Origin: Flavobacterium sp.
GTDB lineage: Bacteria > Bacteroidota > Bacteroidia > Flavobacteriales > Flavobacteriaceae
Direction: 5' to 3'
DNA: 64,000 nt
NCBI GenBank assembly: GCA_014379405.1
Contig: JACMLU010000023.1
Span: 186,001-250,000 of the forward strand
Shown: piece by piece, positions 1 to 9,586 of the stretch
Numbering within the stretch: position 1 is the first letter of the stretch
Layout of the letters: every line of letters begins with the position of its first letter
Program-made: the position numbers and the translations under genes
The notes under the pieces: generated by a model
The model's input: only the letters and a program-made list of their open reading frames with translations
Databases searched by the model: none
What the model was told of the DNA's origin: nothing

Positions 1-714
1 TGTTTGAATGCTACCGCTATATCTTTATCCGCAACTGCCTCGACAGATTGCGTTTTAAATTGGTACACTTTGCCAACTGGAGGAGTTGCTTCTGCTACTA
101 GTCCAACACCAATTACAACCGTTACAGGTTCAACCACTTATTATGTGAGCCAAACGAATACTATAAACGGTTGCGAAAGCACACGAGCAGCCATAATAGT
201 AACCGTAAATCCATTGCCTACAGCACCAATTGTGAGTAATGTAAACTATTGTAATAATGAAACTGCTTTGCCTTTAACAGCAACAGCCTCTACAAATTGT
301 ACTCTAAATTGGTACACTACAGCTACAGGAGGCACACCAAGCACAACAATTCCAACTCCATCTACAGCAACTGTAAGCTCAACAAATTACTATGTAAGTC
401 AAACCATAACTTCAACAGGTTGCGAAGGACCAAGAGCTCAAATCATTGTAACTGTAAATACATTACCTACAGCTCCAATAGTAAATAATATTGACTATTG
501 TCATAATGAAATTGCAATTCCTCTAACGGCAACTGCATCGGTAAATTGCACTCTTAATTGGTACTCAACTCCAACTGGCGGCACATCAGGTGCAACTAGT
601 CCAACTCCATCGACAGCAACTGTGGGTACAATAAAATATTATGTAAGTCAAACCATCACAGCTACTGGATGCGAAGGCCCAAGATCTGAAATAATAGTGA
701 CTATTAATCCATTG
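1..714 (+). repeat. Tandem 249-bp coding repeats (83 codons each)
   Basis: Two full units begin at 217 and 466, with a partial unit at 1-216; the exact spacing of 249 bp is measured from the conserved PTAPIV codons. They encode the repeated Ig-like domains of the surface protein. Nucleotide similarity is high enough that recombination could change repeat number, and short-read assemblies may collapse it. Confidence 0.8.
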
Positions 715-2691
715 CCAGTTGTCAAAGATGTTACTATTATCCAATGTGATACCGACCTAATTGTAGATGGAAAGACACTGTTTAATTTAACGGTAAATAA
801 TACTGAAATTTCAGCAAATTCTGCCAATGAAAATTTTACATATTACACTTCGTTAAACGGAGCAAATAATGCCGTTCCCGCTGATTTAATTCTTAATGAA
901 TTGGCATTTGAAAATACAACCCCAACATTAATGGAAATATGGTCGAGAATATCCAATAAAATAACTGGCTGTGCTAGTGTTGCTAAAATAATATTGAAAG
1001 TTCCCGCCACCAACATTAATCCAAACTACAAAATTCCATTCACGCCAGTTTGCGATGATTTTTTAGATATCAATGGAAATAATAATGCCAACAACAACAA
1101 TCGTGATGGTATTACCACTTTTGATTTCTCTGCAACAAAAGCTATTATATTAGCCCAATTGCCCGTAAATCAAGTGTACAACATTAATTACTACAAAAAT
1201 GAATCGGATGCCTTAGCAGAACTTAATGTAATTACCGATATTTCAAATTATAGAAACATTGGCTATCCCAATTCGCAAGATATTTGGATACGTATCGATA
1301 GCGACATAGACAATGCTTGTTATGGATTAGGACCGTATTTAACTTTGAATGTTGAAGCTTTATCTGTTGCCAATTCCGTAATAATACCTAGACAATGTGA
1401 CGATGATACCGATGGAATCTTCACTTTCAATACTTCTGTATTGGAAACTGATTTATTAAAAGGACAAACCAATGTAACTGTTACCTATTTTGACCAAGCC
1501 AACAATCCGCTGAAAGACGCAAATGGAGTATTGATTTCAAGTCCTTTTCCGGCAACTTTCGCTTCTACATCTCAAACCATCAAAGCTGTTGTAACTAATA
1601 ACACTCCTCAACTCTGTTTTGATGAAGTCACCATTCAATTTATTGTAGATGATTCACCCGTAGCTTTTGCAGTTCCTTCAAGTTTGACAACATCTTGTGA
1701 TGATGAACCCAATCCAATCGATCAAGACGGAAAATTTGCTTTTGATACCTCAACATTCGAAACCACAATTCTACGTGGACAAACGGGAATGATTGTTAAA
1801 TATTACGACCAAAATAATGTGCTTTTGCCAAGCCCATTACCCAATCCTTTTATAACAAATACTCAAAATATTACTGTAAATGTTCAAAATCCATTGAACA
1901 CAATTTGCTCTGCATCGACAACATTAAATTTTGTTGTGAATCCAGTTCCAAATATCGATTTGAATTTGGATGGTCTTGAAAATGAATTGGTATGTTCGAA
2001 TCTTTCGACCTTTTTTGTAACCCTTGATGCTGGAATTACCGACGGTTCCCCAACAAGCAATTATGATTATATCTGGACAAAAGACGGACAAATTGTAGGG
2101 ACAAATTCCCCAACATTAGACGTAAATTCCGTGGGAGATTACACTGTTGAAGTAATAAATAATTCAGGTTGCAGCAGGATTCGAACAATAACTGTTACCG
2201 CATCGAATATCGCAAGCATTGTCTCTGTTGATGTTGTAGATTTAATCGATGATAATACCGTAACGGTTAACGTAACCGGTTCTGGAAAATACGAATACAG
2301 TATTGATGAACCCAATGGATTTTGGCAAGATTCCAATTTTTTCAATAACGTACCCGCTGGAATTCACGTAGTGTATGTCAATGATAAAAATGGCTGCGGC
2401 TCAGTTAGTCAAGAAATTGTAATTGTAGGTGTGCCAAAATTTTTCACGCCAAACGGTGATGGCTATAATGATTATTGGAGTGTAAAAGGAGTGAATGAAA
2501 CTTTTAATTCAAAATCCATAATCTACATTTTTAACAGATACGGAAAACTGCTAAAACAATGGGTTCCCTATTTAAATCAAGGTTGGGATGGAACTTTCAA
2601 CGGAGTCCCTTTACCTGCAGATGATTATTGGTTCACCCTTCAACTGGAAGACGGTAGAGAAGCAAAAGGGCATTTTTCCTTAAAAAGATAA
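1..2691 (+). CDS. T9SS type B surface protein with tandem Ig-like repeats (5' partial)
   Basis: The reading frame is open at the left window edge, so the N-terminus and signal peptide are missing; 896 codons are visible. The N-terminal part is a series of 83-residue repeats (motifs PTAPIV, LNWY, YYVSQT, GCEGPR) resembling Ig-like cell-surface repeats. More divergent beta-rich domains with DDxxDG motifs follow. The last ~90 residues contain FFTPNGDGYNDYW and a terminal basic residue, which is the gliding-associated or type B T9SS C-terminal domain. In F. johnsoniae such proteins (SprB type) are exported by T9SS and usually need a SprF-like partner encoded next door. None is adjacent here: the next gene is a convergent folate kinase. 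A role as an exported adhesin or gliding-surface protein is inferred; the class call is firm. Confidence 0.85.
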   Translation, partial: CLNATAISLSATASTDCVLNWYTLPTGGVASATSPTPITTVTGSTTYYVSQTNTINGCESTRAAIIVTVNPLPTAPIVSNVNYCNNETALPLTATASTNCTLNWYTTATGGTPSTTIPTPSTATVSSTNYYVSQTITSTGCEGPRAQIIVTVNTLPTAPIVNNIDYCHNEIAIPLTATASVNCTLNWYSTPTGGTSGATSPTPSTATVGTIKYYVSQTITATGCEGPRSEIIVTINPLPVVKDVTIIQCDTDLIVDGKTLFNLTVNNTEISANSANENFTYYTSLNGANNAVPADLILNELAFENTTPTLMEIWSRISNKITGCASVAKIILKVPATNINPNYKIPFTPVCDDFLDINGNNNANNNNRDGITTFDFSATKAIILAQLPVNQVYNINYYKNESDALAELNVITDISNYRNIGYPNSQDIWIRIDSDIDNACYGLGPYLTLNVEALSVANSVIIPRQCDDDTDGIFTFNTSVLETDLLKGQTNVTVTYFDQANNPLKDANGVLISSPFPATFASTSQTIKAVVTNNTPQLCFDEVTIQFIVDDSPVAFAVPSSLTTSCDDEPNPIDQDGKFAFDTSTFETTILRGQTGMIVKYYDQNNVLLPSPLPNPFITNTQNITVNVQNPLNTICSASTTLNFVVNPVPNIDLNLDGLENELVCSNLSTFFVTLDAGITDGSPTSNYDYIWTKDGQIVGTNSPTLDVNSVGDYTVEVINNSGCSRIRTITVTASNIASIVSVDVVDLIDDNTVTVNVTGSGKYEYSIDEPNGFWQDSNFFNNVPAGIHVVYVNDKNGCGSVSQEIVIVGVPKFFTPNGDGYNDYWSVKGVNETFNSKSIIYIFNRYGKLLKQWVPYLNQGWDGTFNGVPLPADDYWFTLQLEDGREAKGHFSLKR

Positions 2692-2706
2692 TCTTCCAAC
2701 TTGAAA

Positions 2707-3843
2707 TTATTTACTGATTTTCTGTTGAATTTTTTCTAAGATATAAAGATAATCTTCCTGATTTTTCACAAAATCTCTGTCAGAAACATCTATAATCAAG
2801 GCATTCAAATCCGTTTGCGATTTGATATAATCCAAGTAGCCACTATTAATTTTATCTAAGTAATCTGCGGGGATATTTTGCTCGTAACTTCTACCCCTTT
2901 TTTTGATATTTTCCAATAACCGCTCTGTATTTTGGTATAAATAAATATACAAATCTGGTTTTGGCATTTCCCTATAAACGATATCAAACATAGTACGATA
3001 CAGTCGATATTCGTCTTCTGCCAATGTGATTTTGGCAAATATCAAGGATTTAAAAATATGATAATCGGCCACAATAAAATCCTTGAACAAATCAAACTGA
3101 GCTAAATCATCTGACAATTGTTTGTATCTATCGGCAAGAAACGACATTTCGAGTGGAAAAGCATATCGGTTTTGATCTTCGTAAAATTTGGGCAAAAAGG
3201 GATTGTCGGCAAAGCGCTCCAAGACCGTTTTCGCATTGAAATCTTCGGCTATTTTTGCAGACAAAGTTGTTTTTCCAGCTCCAATATTCCCTTCAAAAGC
3301 AATGTAATTGAATTGTTCCAAAGGAATTTCATCCAAAGGATTTTTTAAATTCTGCACAACGACACAATCACTTTCGTCAGACGACACTTCCAGTAATTCC
3401 GCAATTTTTTTATGAAAAACAGGATGTATCCAATCCAAATTCAAATCCAACATTGGCAACAGCACAAATTTTCTATTCTGCATTAACGGATGTGGAATTT
3501 GTAGGTTTTCCGTATCGATAATTTCGGAATCAAAAGTAATCAAATCTATGTCGATTATTCGGGATTGATAGCCCGATGCTTCGCCACGAATACGACCCAA
3601 TTGCCTTTCAACGTTCAAAACTTGTTCCAATACTTTTTCTGCTGAGGCAAAGGTATGAATGACCAAAGCGCAATTATAAAATGCATCGCTCTCAAAACCC
3701 CAAGAAGGTGTTTCGTATAACTTTGAAACCCTAATTATTGTTCCTATTTCCTGATGTATCAATTGCAGGCAAAGTTCTATATTTCGAAGACGATCGCCAT
3801 GATTACTGCCTAAAGATAAAACGACCTGATGTTGTGATTTCAT
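2707..3843 (-). CDS. folK: HPPK (FolK) - deoxynucleoside kinase fusion
   Basis: Two enzymes lie in one 378-residue chain. Residues ~1-155 are 6-hydroxymethyl-7,8-dihydropterin pyrophosphokinase of folate synthesis, with LSLGSN near the N-terminus and the family signature SRIIDIDLI. Residues ~175-378 are a P-loop deoxynucleoside kinase of the dAdo/dGuo kinase family: FEGNIGAGKTT with Lys191, then LERF and a DRY-like LADRY segment, as expected for dNTP salvage. I chose ATG at 3843 because the longer frame would need GTG at 3852 and the LGSN motif sits at the usual distance from this Met. The gene is convergent with the upstream surface-protein gene. Substrate specificity of the kinase half cannot be read from sequence. 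Confidence 0.88.
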   Translation of the reverse strand: MKSQHQVVLSLGSNHGDRLRNIELCLQLIHQEIGTIIRVSKLYETPSWGFESDAFYNCALVIHTFASAEKVLEQVLNVERQLGRIRGEASGYQSRIIDIDLITFDSEIIDTENLQIPHPLMQNRKFVLLPMLDLNLDWIHPVFHKKIAELLEVSSDESDCVVVQNLKNPLDEIPLEQFNYIAFEGNIGAGKTTLSAKIAEDFNAKTVLERFADNPFLPKFYEDQNRYAFPLEMSFLADRYKQLSDDLAQFDLFKDFIVADYHIFKSLIFAKITLAEDEYRLYRTMFDIVYREMPKPDLYIYLYQNTERLLENIKKRGRSYEQNIPADYLDKINSGYLDYIKSQTDLNALIIDVSDRDFVKNQEDYLYILEKIQQKISK

Positions 3844-3980
3844 ATTAACCACAAATTAACTAAAACAATTTTAGAATAGAACTATATTTGCCCGGCTGTT
3901 GATAACTAAATTTATCTGGTTTTTAAACTTGATTTTGTAACATATCAACTTCTTTTGCTACTTATTAAAAAAATATAATT

Positions 3981-5741
3981 ATGAAATTTTTAGGAAATGT
4001 ATTGGCAACCATAGTAGGACTATTCGTTTTTTTAATGCTGTTCTTTTTCGGGATACTATTAATTGCAACTGTTTTTGGTGGCGAGGCAGAGATTGTTGAA
4101 GTAAAAAGCAATTCAGTTATCGAATTGAACTTGGAACACATCAAAAACGATTATGCTGGGAAATACAAAGATCCTTGGATGACCATTTTGTCTGAAGGTG
4201 AAAAAATTGGTCTTTCGGATATTATCAATGCTATTGAAAGCGCCAAAACTGATGACGACATTAAGGGGATTTCTATTTTAAACAATGAATCCGAATTGGG
4301 AATGGCACAACGTAAAGCCCTTCGCGATGCATTGGAAGACTTCAAAAAATCAGGAAAATTTGTTATGGCCTACGCCAATTCCTTTTCCCAAAAAGAATAT
4401 TATTTGAATTCTGTTGCCAATACGATTTACATCAATCCTGTGGGTGATTTTGATTTCAAAGGATTGTCCGCAGAATTGATGTTTTTTAAGGATTTACAGG
4501 ATAAAACCGGTGTTAAAATGGAAGTTATCCGTCACGGAAAATACAAAAGTGCCGTTGAACCTTTCTTGGAAAATGAAATGAGTGATGCCAATAGAGAACA
4601 AATTACGGCCTTGTTGAATTCAGTTTGGAGTTCCATTACAGCCGATATTTCTAAAAGCAGAAATGTTTCTGTGGCAAAATTGAACGAAATTGCAAACGGG
4701 CTTCTCGCCAGAACTCCCGAAATGGCAAAAGCGGAAAAATTAGTCGATGTTGTGGCTTATGAAGATGTATATCACGAAGCCATTCGAAAACTTTTAAAGG
4801 TAGAGAAAGACGAAGATTATAACAAAGTAGATCTTTTGGATTATACCCAAAAAATGGTTACTAATTCAGAAAATTCTGAAAGCAAAGACAAAATCGCCAT
4901 TATTTACGCTCAAGGAACCATTATGAGTGGCGAAGGTGATGTAAACACTATTGGCGAAGGATCAATGCGTCGCTCCTTAATTGATGCCCGAAAAGACAAA
5001 GATGTAAAAGCCATTGTCCTAAGAATTGATAGTCCTGGTGGAAATGCCTTGACATCGGATTTGATTTGGAGAGAAATCGAATTGACCAAAAAAGTAAAAC
5101 CTGTCGTAGTATCGATGGGAAATTATGCTGCTTCCGGCGGTTATTATATAGCTTGTAATGCCAACAAAATTTTTGCAGAAAGCAACACCATTACAGGTTC
5201 GATAGGCGTTTTTGGAGTATTACCAAATTTTACGCAATTGGCAACAAAAATCGGTATTCACACTGAACAAGTAAAAACCAATGAAAATGCCGCTGAATAC
5301 AGTCCGTTTGTACCAATGGACGAGAAATTTAAAGCCGTTACGCTTGAAAGTGTTGAGCACATCTACAAAACATTTGTATCGCACGTTGCACAAGGGCGAA
5401 AAATGACTTTCGCTCAAGTGGATTCCATTGCACAAGGAAGAGTTTGGACAGGTAATCAAGCTTTAAAAGTTGGACTTGTAGATAAAATAGGCGGTCTAGA
5501 TGATGCCATAAAAGAAGCAGCCTCTTTGTCAAAAACTAAACAATACAATACTCAAAACTTCCCAGAATTCGAAAAAGACATCAATGATCTATTACAAAAT
5601 TTACCATTTGCAAAATCGAAAGAATCTTTTATAAAAGAAGAATTAGGAGAAGAAACGTATCGTTTGATGGAACAAATAAAAAAAGTTAAAGCTGAAAAAG
5701 GAGTTCAGGCAATGATGCCTTTTGAGATTAATATTCATTAA
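3981..5741 (+). CDS. sppA: Signal peptide peptidase SppA, 67-kDa type
   Basis: This 586-residue inner-membrane serine protease degrades cleaved signal peptides. It has one N-terminal membrane segment (residues ~8-30) followed by two tandem SppA (S49) domains. The catalytic lysine of the Ser-Lys dyad is in the first domain (GKYKSAVEPF, Lys189) and the nucleophile in the second (NYAASGGYY, Ser385), matching the arrangement of E. coli SppA. The GSIGVFG segment follows. Length agrees with the full-length duplicated form, not the short Gram-positive form. A TATATTTG element at 3883-3890 could be the -7 box, but I see no matching -33 box. A hairpin terminator follows the stop. Confidence 0.93.
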   Translation: MKFLGNVLATIVGLFVFLMLFFFGILLIATVFGGEAEIVEVKSNSVIELNLEHIKNDYAGKYKDPWMTILSEGEKIGLSDIINAIESAKTDDDIKGISILNNESELGMAQRKALRDALEDFKKSGKFVMAYANSFSQKEYYLNSVANTIYINPVGDFDFKGLSAELMFFKDLQDKTGVKMEVIRHGKYKSAVEPFLENEMSDANREQITALLNSVWSSITADISKSRNVSVAKLNEIANGLLARTPEMAKAEKLVDVVAYEDVYHEAIRKLLKVEKDEDYNKVDLLDYTQKMVTNSENSESKDKIAIIYAQGTIMSGEGDVNTIGEGSMRRSLIDARKDKDVKAIVLRIDSPGGNALTSDLIWREIELTKKVKPVVVSMGNYAASGGYYIACNANKIFAESNTITGSIGVFGVLPNFTQLATKIGIHTEQVKTNENAAEYSPFVPMDEKFKAVTLESVEHIYKTFVSHVAQGRKMTFAQVDSIAQGRVWTGNQALKVGLVDKIGGLDDAIKEAASLSKTKQYNTQNFPEFEKDINDLLQNLPFAKSKESFIKEELGEETYRLMEQIKKVKAEKGVQAMMPFEINIH

Positions 5742-5761
5742 AACGCAATAATAGTTTATTG

Positions 5762-5796
5762 AAAAATCCGTTTAAGCAATTGTTTAAACGGATTTT
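5762..5796 (+). terminator. Rho-independent-like terminator after sppA
   Basis: An inverted repeat with arms AAAATCCGTTTAA and TTTAAACGGATTTT surrounds a 7-nt loop just after sppA. The 3' arm ends in Ts. Confidence 0.7.
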
Positions 5797-5866
5797 CTAT
5801 TATATAAAGTTAAAGTATTGCTTATAAAAAACATCCAAAAAAATACTAGATTTTAAAAACACTACG

Positions 5867-5894
5867 TTTGTATAAATACAAGGCATTATTTTTG
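5867..5894 (+). promoter_or_regulatory. Bacteroidota-type promoter for the AsmA-like gene
   Basis: TTTG (5867-5870), 16 nt, then TATTTTTG (5887-5894) fits the TTTG...TAnnTTTG consensus. The start codon is 29 nt downstream. Confidence 0.6.
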
Positions 5895-5923
5895 CTTCAC
5901 AAGTAGCATCAAAAAATTAAATT

Positions 5924-8530
5924 ATGACAAAGAAAATTTTAATAACTGTCGGAATTGTAATTGTTCTTCTTCTAGGAACTTTATTTGCGGCTCCATACCT
6001 TTTTAAAGATCAAATTAAAGCCAAAATTGCTCAAGCCATCAACGAGAAAGTAGATGCCAAAGTTTCTTTTGCAGATGCTGATTTGAGTTTGTTCAAAAGT
6101 TTTCCCAATGCGAACGTCACAATTGAAAAATTAGTCATCATCAACAAAGCTCCTTTTGAAGGCGATACCTTGGTTTCGTTGGGCGAATTGAATTTAAAAA
6201 TGTCCATCAAAGAACTTTTTAAAGGAGAAAAAGAAACGATGAATATTGACGGAATCACTTCAAAAAATGGATTAATAAATATCATTTTCAACAAAGACGG
6301 ATTGGCCAACTATGACATCGCCTTGAAAGATGACAAGACCAAAAACGATGGAAAAAGCAAACCTTTATCATTAAAAATCCAGAATTATAAAATCGAGAAT
6401 TTCCAATTCAGATATTCAGATGAAAAGTCGAAAATAAAAATGGTTATCGACAGTCTTAATCACGAAGGAACTGGAGATTTTGCGGCACAGAAACTGGATT
6501 TAGACACCAAATCGACGGCCAAAATTGTGCTTTCTATGGACAAAATCAATTATATGAAAAACGTTTCCATTAGCTTGGATGCCGTATTGGGAATCGATTT
6601 AAAAAACAGCAAATACACTTTCAAACAGAACAAAGCCTTAATCAATCAATTACCTATAGAATTGGATGGTTTTATCCAAATGGTTGATGGCGGACAGGAA
6701 TATGACTTGAAATTCAAGACGCCTACTTCTTCCTTCAAAAACTTTTTAGGACTTATTCCAGCAGCCTATTCTTCGAGTTTAGATAATGTGAAAACGACTG
6801 GTGATTTTACCGTTGTGGGTTTTGCCAAAGGTTTGTATTCAGATACAACTGTTCCGAAATTCAATATTAAAATCGCTTCCAACAATGCTTCATTTCAATA
6901 TCCAAATCTTCCAAAGTCGGTTCGCAACATTGTAATCGACACTAAAATCATCAACGAAACTGGGATATTGAATGACACTTACATTAATCTAGACAAGTTG
7001 TTTTTCGCCATTGACCAAGATGTTTTTAATGCCAAAGCCAATATCCAAAACATCACTGAAAATGCTTTGGTAGATGCCGCCTTGAAAGGAACCATCAATT
7101 TAGGAAACTTGTCGAAAGCCTATCCAATAAAACTGAGCAAGCCTTTATCTGGTATTCTGAAAGCAGACGTGACCACCAAATTCGATATGCAATCCGTGGA
7201 GAAAAGTCAATACCAAAACATCAATAATGCAGGAACTATGAGTTTGTCAGGTTTTAAATATTCGGATGAAAATGGCAAAACAATGACTATAAGCAATGCA
7301 TTGGTTCATTTTAATCCAAGTCAGGTTCATTTGAAACAATTCAACGCAACGACCGGAAAAAGCGACTTGAGCGTGACAGGAGTTTTAGAGAATTTCTATG
7401 GGTTTATATTCAGAAACCAAGAATTGAAAGGGAATTTCAATATGACTTCCAATCAATTGGCAGTTAGTGATTTTATGACAACTGGCGAACCATCTAAAGC
7501 GGAAACAAAAAAAGCTGAAGCGATGAAAATTCCCGCTTTCTTGAATTGTACACTTACCGCAAAAGCCAACACCGTTTTATACGATAATTTAACCTTAAAA
7601 GATGTTTCTGGAAAACTGATTGTCAAGGACGAAAAAGTTACATTACAAAACGTAAAATCTTCTATTTTTGGCGGAACAATTGGCGTAAATGGAGCAGTTT
7701 CTACCAAAGGTAAAGTTCCTGTTTTCAATATGGATTTGAATTTGAATCAAGTGGATATTGCACAATCCTTTACCCAATTAGATATGTTGAAAAAGATTGC
7801 TCCAATCGCCGGAATTGTCAATGGAAAAATCAATTCGACTATGAAATTCAACGGAAATCTTGACGCAATGGAATTGACTCCCGATTTAAATTCTCTCACC
7901 GGCGATTTGCTGGGACAATTGCTTTCAACAACTGTAAGTGCCCAAAATTCGGCTTTGTTAAACGCATTGGGAGCCAACTTGAAGTTTATTGATCTGAGTA
8001 AAGTCAATCTGAATGATTTGAAAGCAGCCGTGACTTTCAAGGACGGAAAAGTAAACGTGAAACCTTTTGACATCAAATACAAAGACATCAAAGCAACAAT
8101 TGGTGGAACACACGGTTTTGACCAAACTATGAATTACAATCTAAAATTCGATGTGCCGGCAAAATATCTTGGAACAGAAGCGAATGCTTTAATCGCCAAA
8201 CTATCACCAGCAGATGCCGCAAAATTGGAGAATATTCCAATAAACGCCTTGATGACAGGAAGTTTTAGCAGCCCAAAAATTTCAACTGATATGAAAGGTG
8301 CAGTTACTAATTTGACCAATCAATTGGTGAAACAACAAAAAGAGAAAGCAGTAAAACAAGGTACTTCGGCATTAACAGATTACCTTAACAAAAATACAAA
8401 AAAACCAAGCGATACGACTAAAACTGCAACTCCTGCAACTAAAGAAGATGTAAAAACAAAAGCAACTGATTTGCTGAATGGTTTATTCAATAAAAAGAAA
8501 AAAACCGCAGAAGAACCTAAAACTCCTTAG
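5924..8530 (+). CDS. AsmA-like family protein
   Basis: This 868-residue envelope protein has an N-terminal membrane anchor (residues ~5-27) followed by a long repetitive beta-rich region, the layout of AsmA-like proteins. Those are now viewed as bridge-like lipid-transfer or outer-membrane homeostasis proteins. The first 130 residues (KIAQAINEKVDAKVSFADADLS and neighbours) have the AsmA N-domain character, and the C-terminal third (DMLKKIAPIAG, TMKFNGNLD) the AsmA C-domain character. The last ~70 residues are Lys/Thr-rich and low-complexity. It has its own promoter and a shared terminator with the convergent DUF2797 gene. The exact lipid cargo is unknown; family assignment is good. Confidence 0.82.
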   Translation: MTKKILITVGIVIVLLLGTLFAAPYLFKDQIKAKIAQAINEKVDAKVSFADADLSLFKSFPNANVTIEKLVIINKAPFEGDTLVSLGELNLKMSIKELFKGEKETMNIDGITSKNGLINIIFNKDGLANYDIALKDDKTKNDGKSKPLSLKIQNYKIENFQFRYSDEKSKIKMVIDSLNHEGTGDFAAQKLDLDTKSTAKIVLSMDKINYMKNVSISLDAVLGIDLKNSKYTFKQNKALINQLPIELDGFIQMVDGGQEYDLKFKTPTSSFKNFLGLIPAAYSSSLDNVKTTGDFTVVGFAKGLYSDTTVPKFNIKIASNNASFQYPNLPKSVRNIVIDTKIINETGILNDTYINLDKLFFAIDQDVFNAKANIQNITENALVDAALKGTINLGNLSKAYPIKLSKPLSGILKADVTTKFDMQSVEKSQYQNINNAGTMSLSGFKYSDENGKTMTISNALVHFNPSQVHLKQFNATTGKSDLSVTGVLENFYGFIFRNQELKGNFNMTSNQLAVSDFMTTGEPSKAETKKAEAMKIPAFLNCTLTAKANTVLYDNLTLKDVSGKLIVKDEKVTLQNVKSSIFGGTIGVNGAVSTKGKVPVFNMDLNLNQVDIAQSFTQLDMLKKIAPIAGIVNGKINSTMKFNGNLDAMELTPDLNSLTGDLLGQLLSTTVSAQNSALLNALGANLKFIDLSKVNLNDLKAAVTFKDGKVNVKPFDIKYKDIKATIGGTHGFDQTMNYNLKFDVPAKYLGTEANALIAKLSPADAAKLENIPINALMTGSFSSPKISTDMKGAVTNLTNQLVKQQKEKAVKQGTSALTDYLNKNTKKPSDTTKTATPATKEDVKTKATDLLNGLFNKKKKTAEEPKTP

Positions 8531-8536
8531 ATTTAA

Positions 8537-8575
8537 AAAGGCTAGAAGTATTTAACTTTTAGCCTTTATTTTTAT
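8537..8575. terminator. Shared terminator between convergent genes
   Basis: Arms AAAGGCTAGAAGT (8537-8549) and ACTTTTAGCCTTT (8555-8567) pair with one mismatch, followed by a T-rich run to 8575. On the opposite strand there is an A/T run as well, so it may serve both convergent genes. Confidence 0.65.
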
Positions 8576-9366
8576 ATTTCAATTCGCACCACATAACCTT
8601 CAAAACTACGGACATTAAAAACAGTTCCGTCTTCAAAGATTAAATATTGCCCTTTTATTCCAGTCAATTTCCCTTGAAAATTGGGTGTTTTATCTAAACT
8701 CAGACTGTTTATTTTTTTTGGATATTCCAGAACTGGAAAATGCATTTCGTATAAATCATTTTTTTCTGAGTAGAAATAATCCTGAACTTCGGTGGGAATC
8801 AAGTTTTCGACTTTCAATTTTTCTGCGATTAAATCCACGTGCACAACATCATTTTGAAGCATTTTTCTCCAATTGGTTTTATCGGCAAAATGATTTTTTA
8901 AGGCAACCTCAGTAATTCCAGCAAGATATCTATTAGGAACTTCCACGATTGAAATCGCTTGTGTTGCGCCTTGGTCAATCCATCTTGTGGGCATTTGGGT
9001 TTTACGAGTCACTCCTACTTTTACTTCGCTTGACAAAGCCAAATAAACAATATGAGGCTGCAATTGCACTTTTTCTTCATAAACCAAATCCCGATCTTGA
9101 ATCCCAAGATGAGCTGTACTCAATTCGGGTTTCATAATCCAATCGCCCACGGCTGGACTCGAATAAAAACAATCGTAACAAAATCCTTGACGGTAAATCT
9201 TCTTCTTTTTGCCACAATTCAAACATTGGTAACCCTGAAAAGAAATTTCGATGTTCTTGTTCAGCAATTGATTCACATTCAAAAAACTATTCTCAAAAAC
9301 CAAATAATATTGAATTGGATTTACAAATTCGGTCTGCATTTTGGTAAGGGTACCTTCGTAGGTCAT
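8572..9366 (-). CDS. DUF2797 family protein with zinc-ribbon-like cysteines
   Basis: This 264-residue protein contains two CxxC pairs (CLNC and CYDC, residues ~48-67), likely a small metal-binding ribbon, followed by a conserved region with VGVTRK, RWIDQGA and a NRYLAGITEVALK segment. These are the marks of DUF2797. No catalytic role is established that I can name. The ATG at 9366 is supported by the match starting within the first 15 residues. Immediately upstream lies an array of TGATTNN heptamers, so its promoter region is unusual. Confidence 0.72.
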   Translation of the reverse strand: MTYEGTLTKMQTEFVNPIQYYLVFENSFLNVNQLLNKNIEISFQGYQCLNCGKKKKIYRQGFCYDCFYSSPAVGDWIMKPELSTAHLGIQDRDLVYEEKVQLQPHIVYLALSSEVKVGVTRKTQMPTRWIDQGATQAISIVEVPNRYLAGITEVALKNHFADKTNWRKMLQNDVVHVDLIAEKLKVENLIPTEVQDYFYSEKNDLYEMHFPVLEYPKKINSLSLDKTPNFQGKLTGIKGQYLIFEDGTVFNVRSFEGYVVRIEI

Positions 9367-9367
9367 T

Positions 9368-9402
9368 TGATTTTTGATTGTTGATTAATGATTTCTGATT
9401 TA
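9368..9402 (+). repeat. Heptamer array TGATTNN x5
   Basis: Five uninterrupted 7-nt units share TGATT followed by two variable bases (TT, GT, AA, TC, TA). The array begins 2 nt upstream of the DUF2797 start codon and faces a second heptamer array at 9530-9585 of roughly complementary sequence. Confidence 0.75.
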
Positions 9403-9477
9403 GATTTGAAGTGCGAATTTTAGTTTTCTATTTATTAGAAACCATATCTACGTCAGAATCTTTATAGCAAATTAGAA

Positions 9478-9506
9478 TTGTTATTTATAAAAAAACACTA
9501 TTTTTG
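9478..9506 (+). promoter_or_regulatory. Promoter for the GH3-like gene
   Basis: TTG (9478-9480), 18 nt, TATTTTTG (9499-9506). Transcription from here would put the heptamer array at 9530-9585 in the 5' leader of the GH3 mRNA. Confidence 0.55.
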
Positions 9507-9529
9507 ATACGAATGCAAAGTTAGTATTT

Positions 9530-9585
9530 GTCAATCGATAATCAAATCTAAAATCTAGAATCAGCACTCTAAAATCATAAATCTC
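9530..9585 (+). repeat. Heptamer array AAATCTA-like
   Basis: From 9544 six consecutive 7-nt units read AAATCTA, AAATCTA, GAATCAG, CACTCTA, AAATCAT, AAATCTC, with ATC at a strict 7-nt period apart from one substitution. Two further ATC-bearing units precede it out of phase. The array ends just before the GH3 start codon. Confidence 0.7.
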
Positions 9586-9586
9586 T

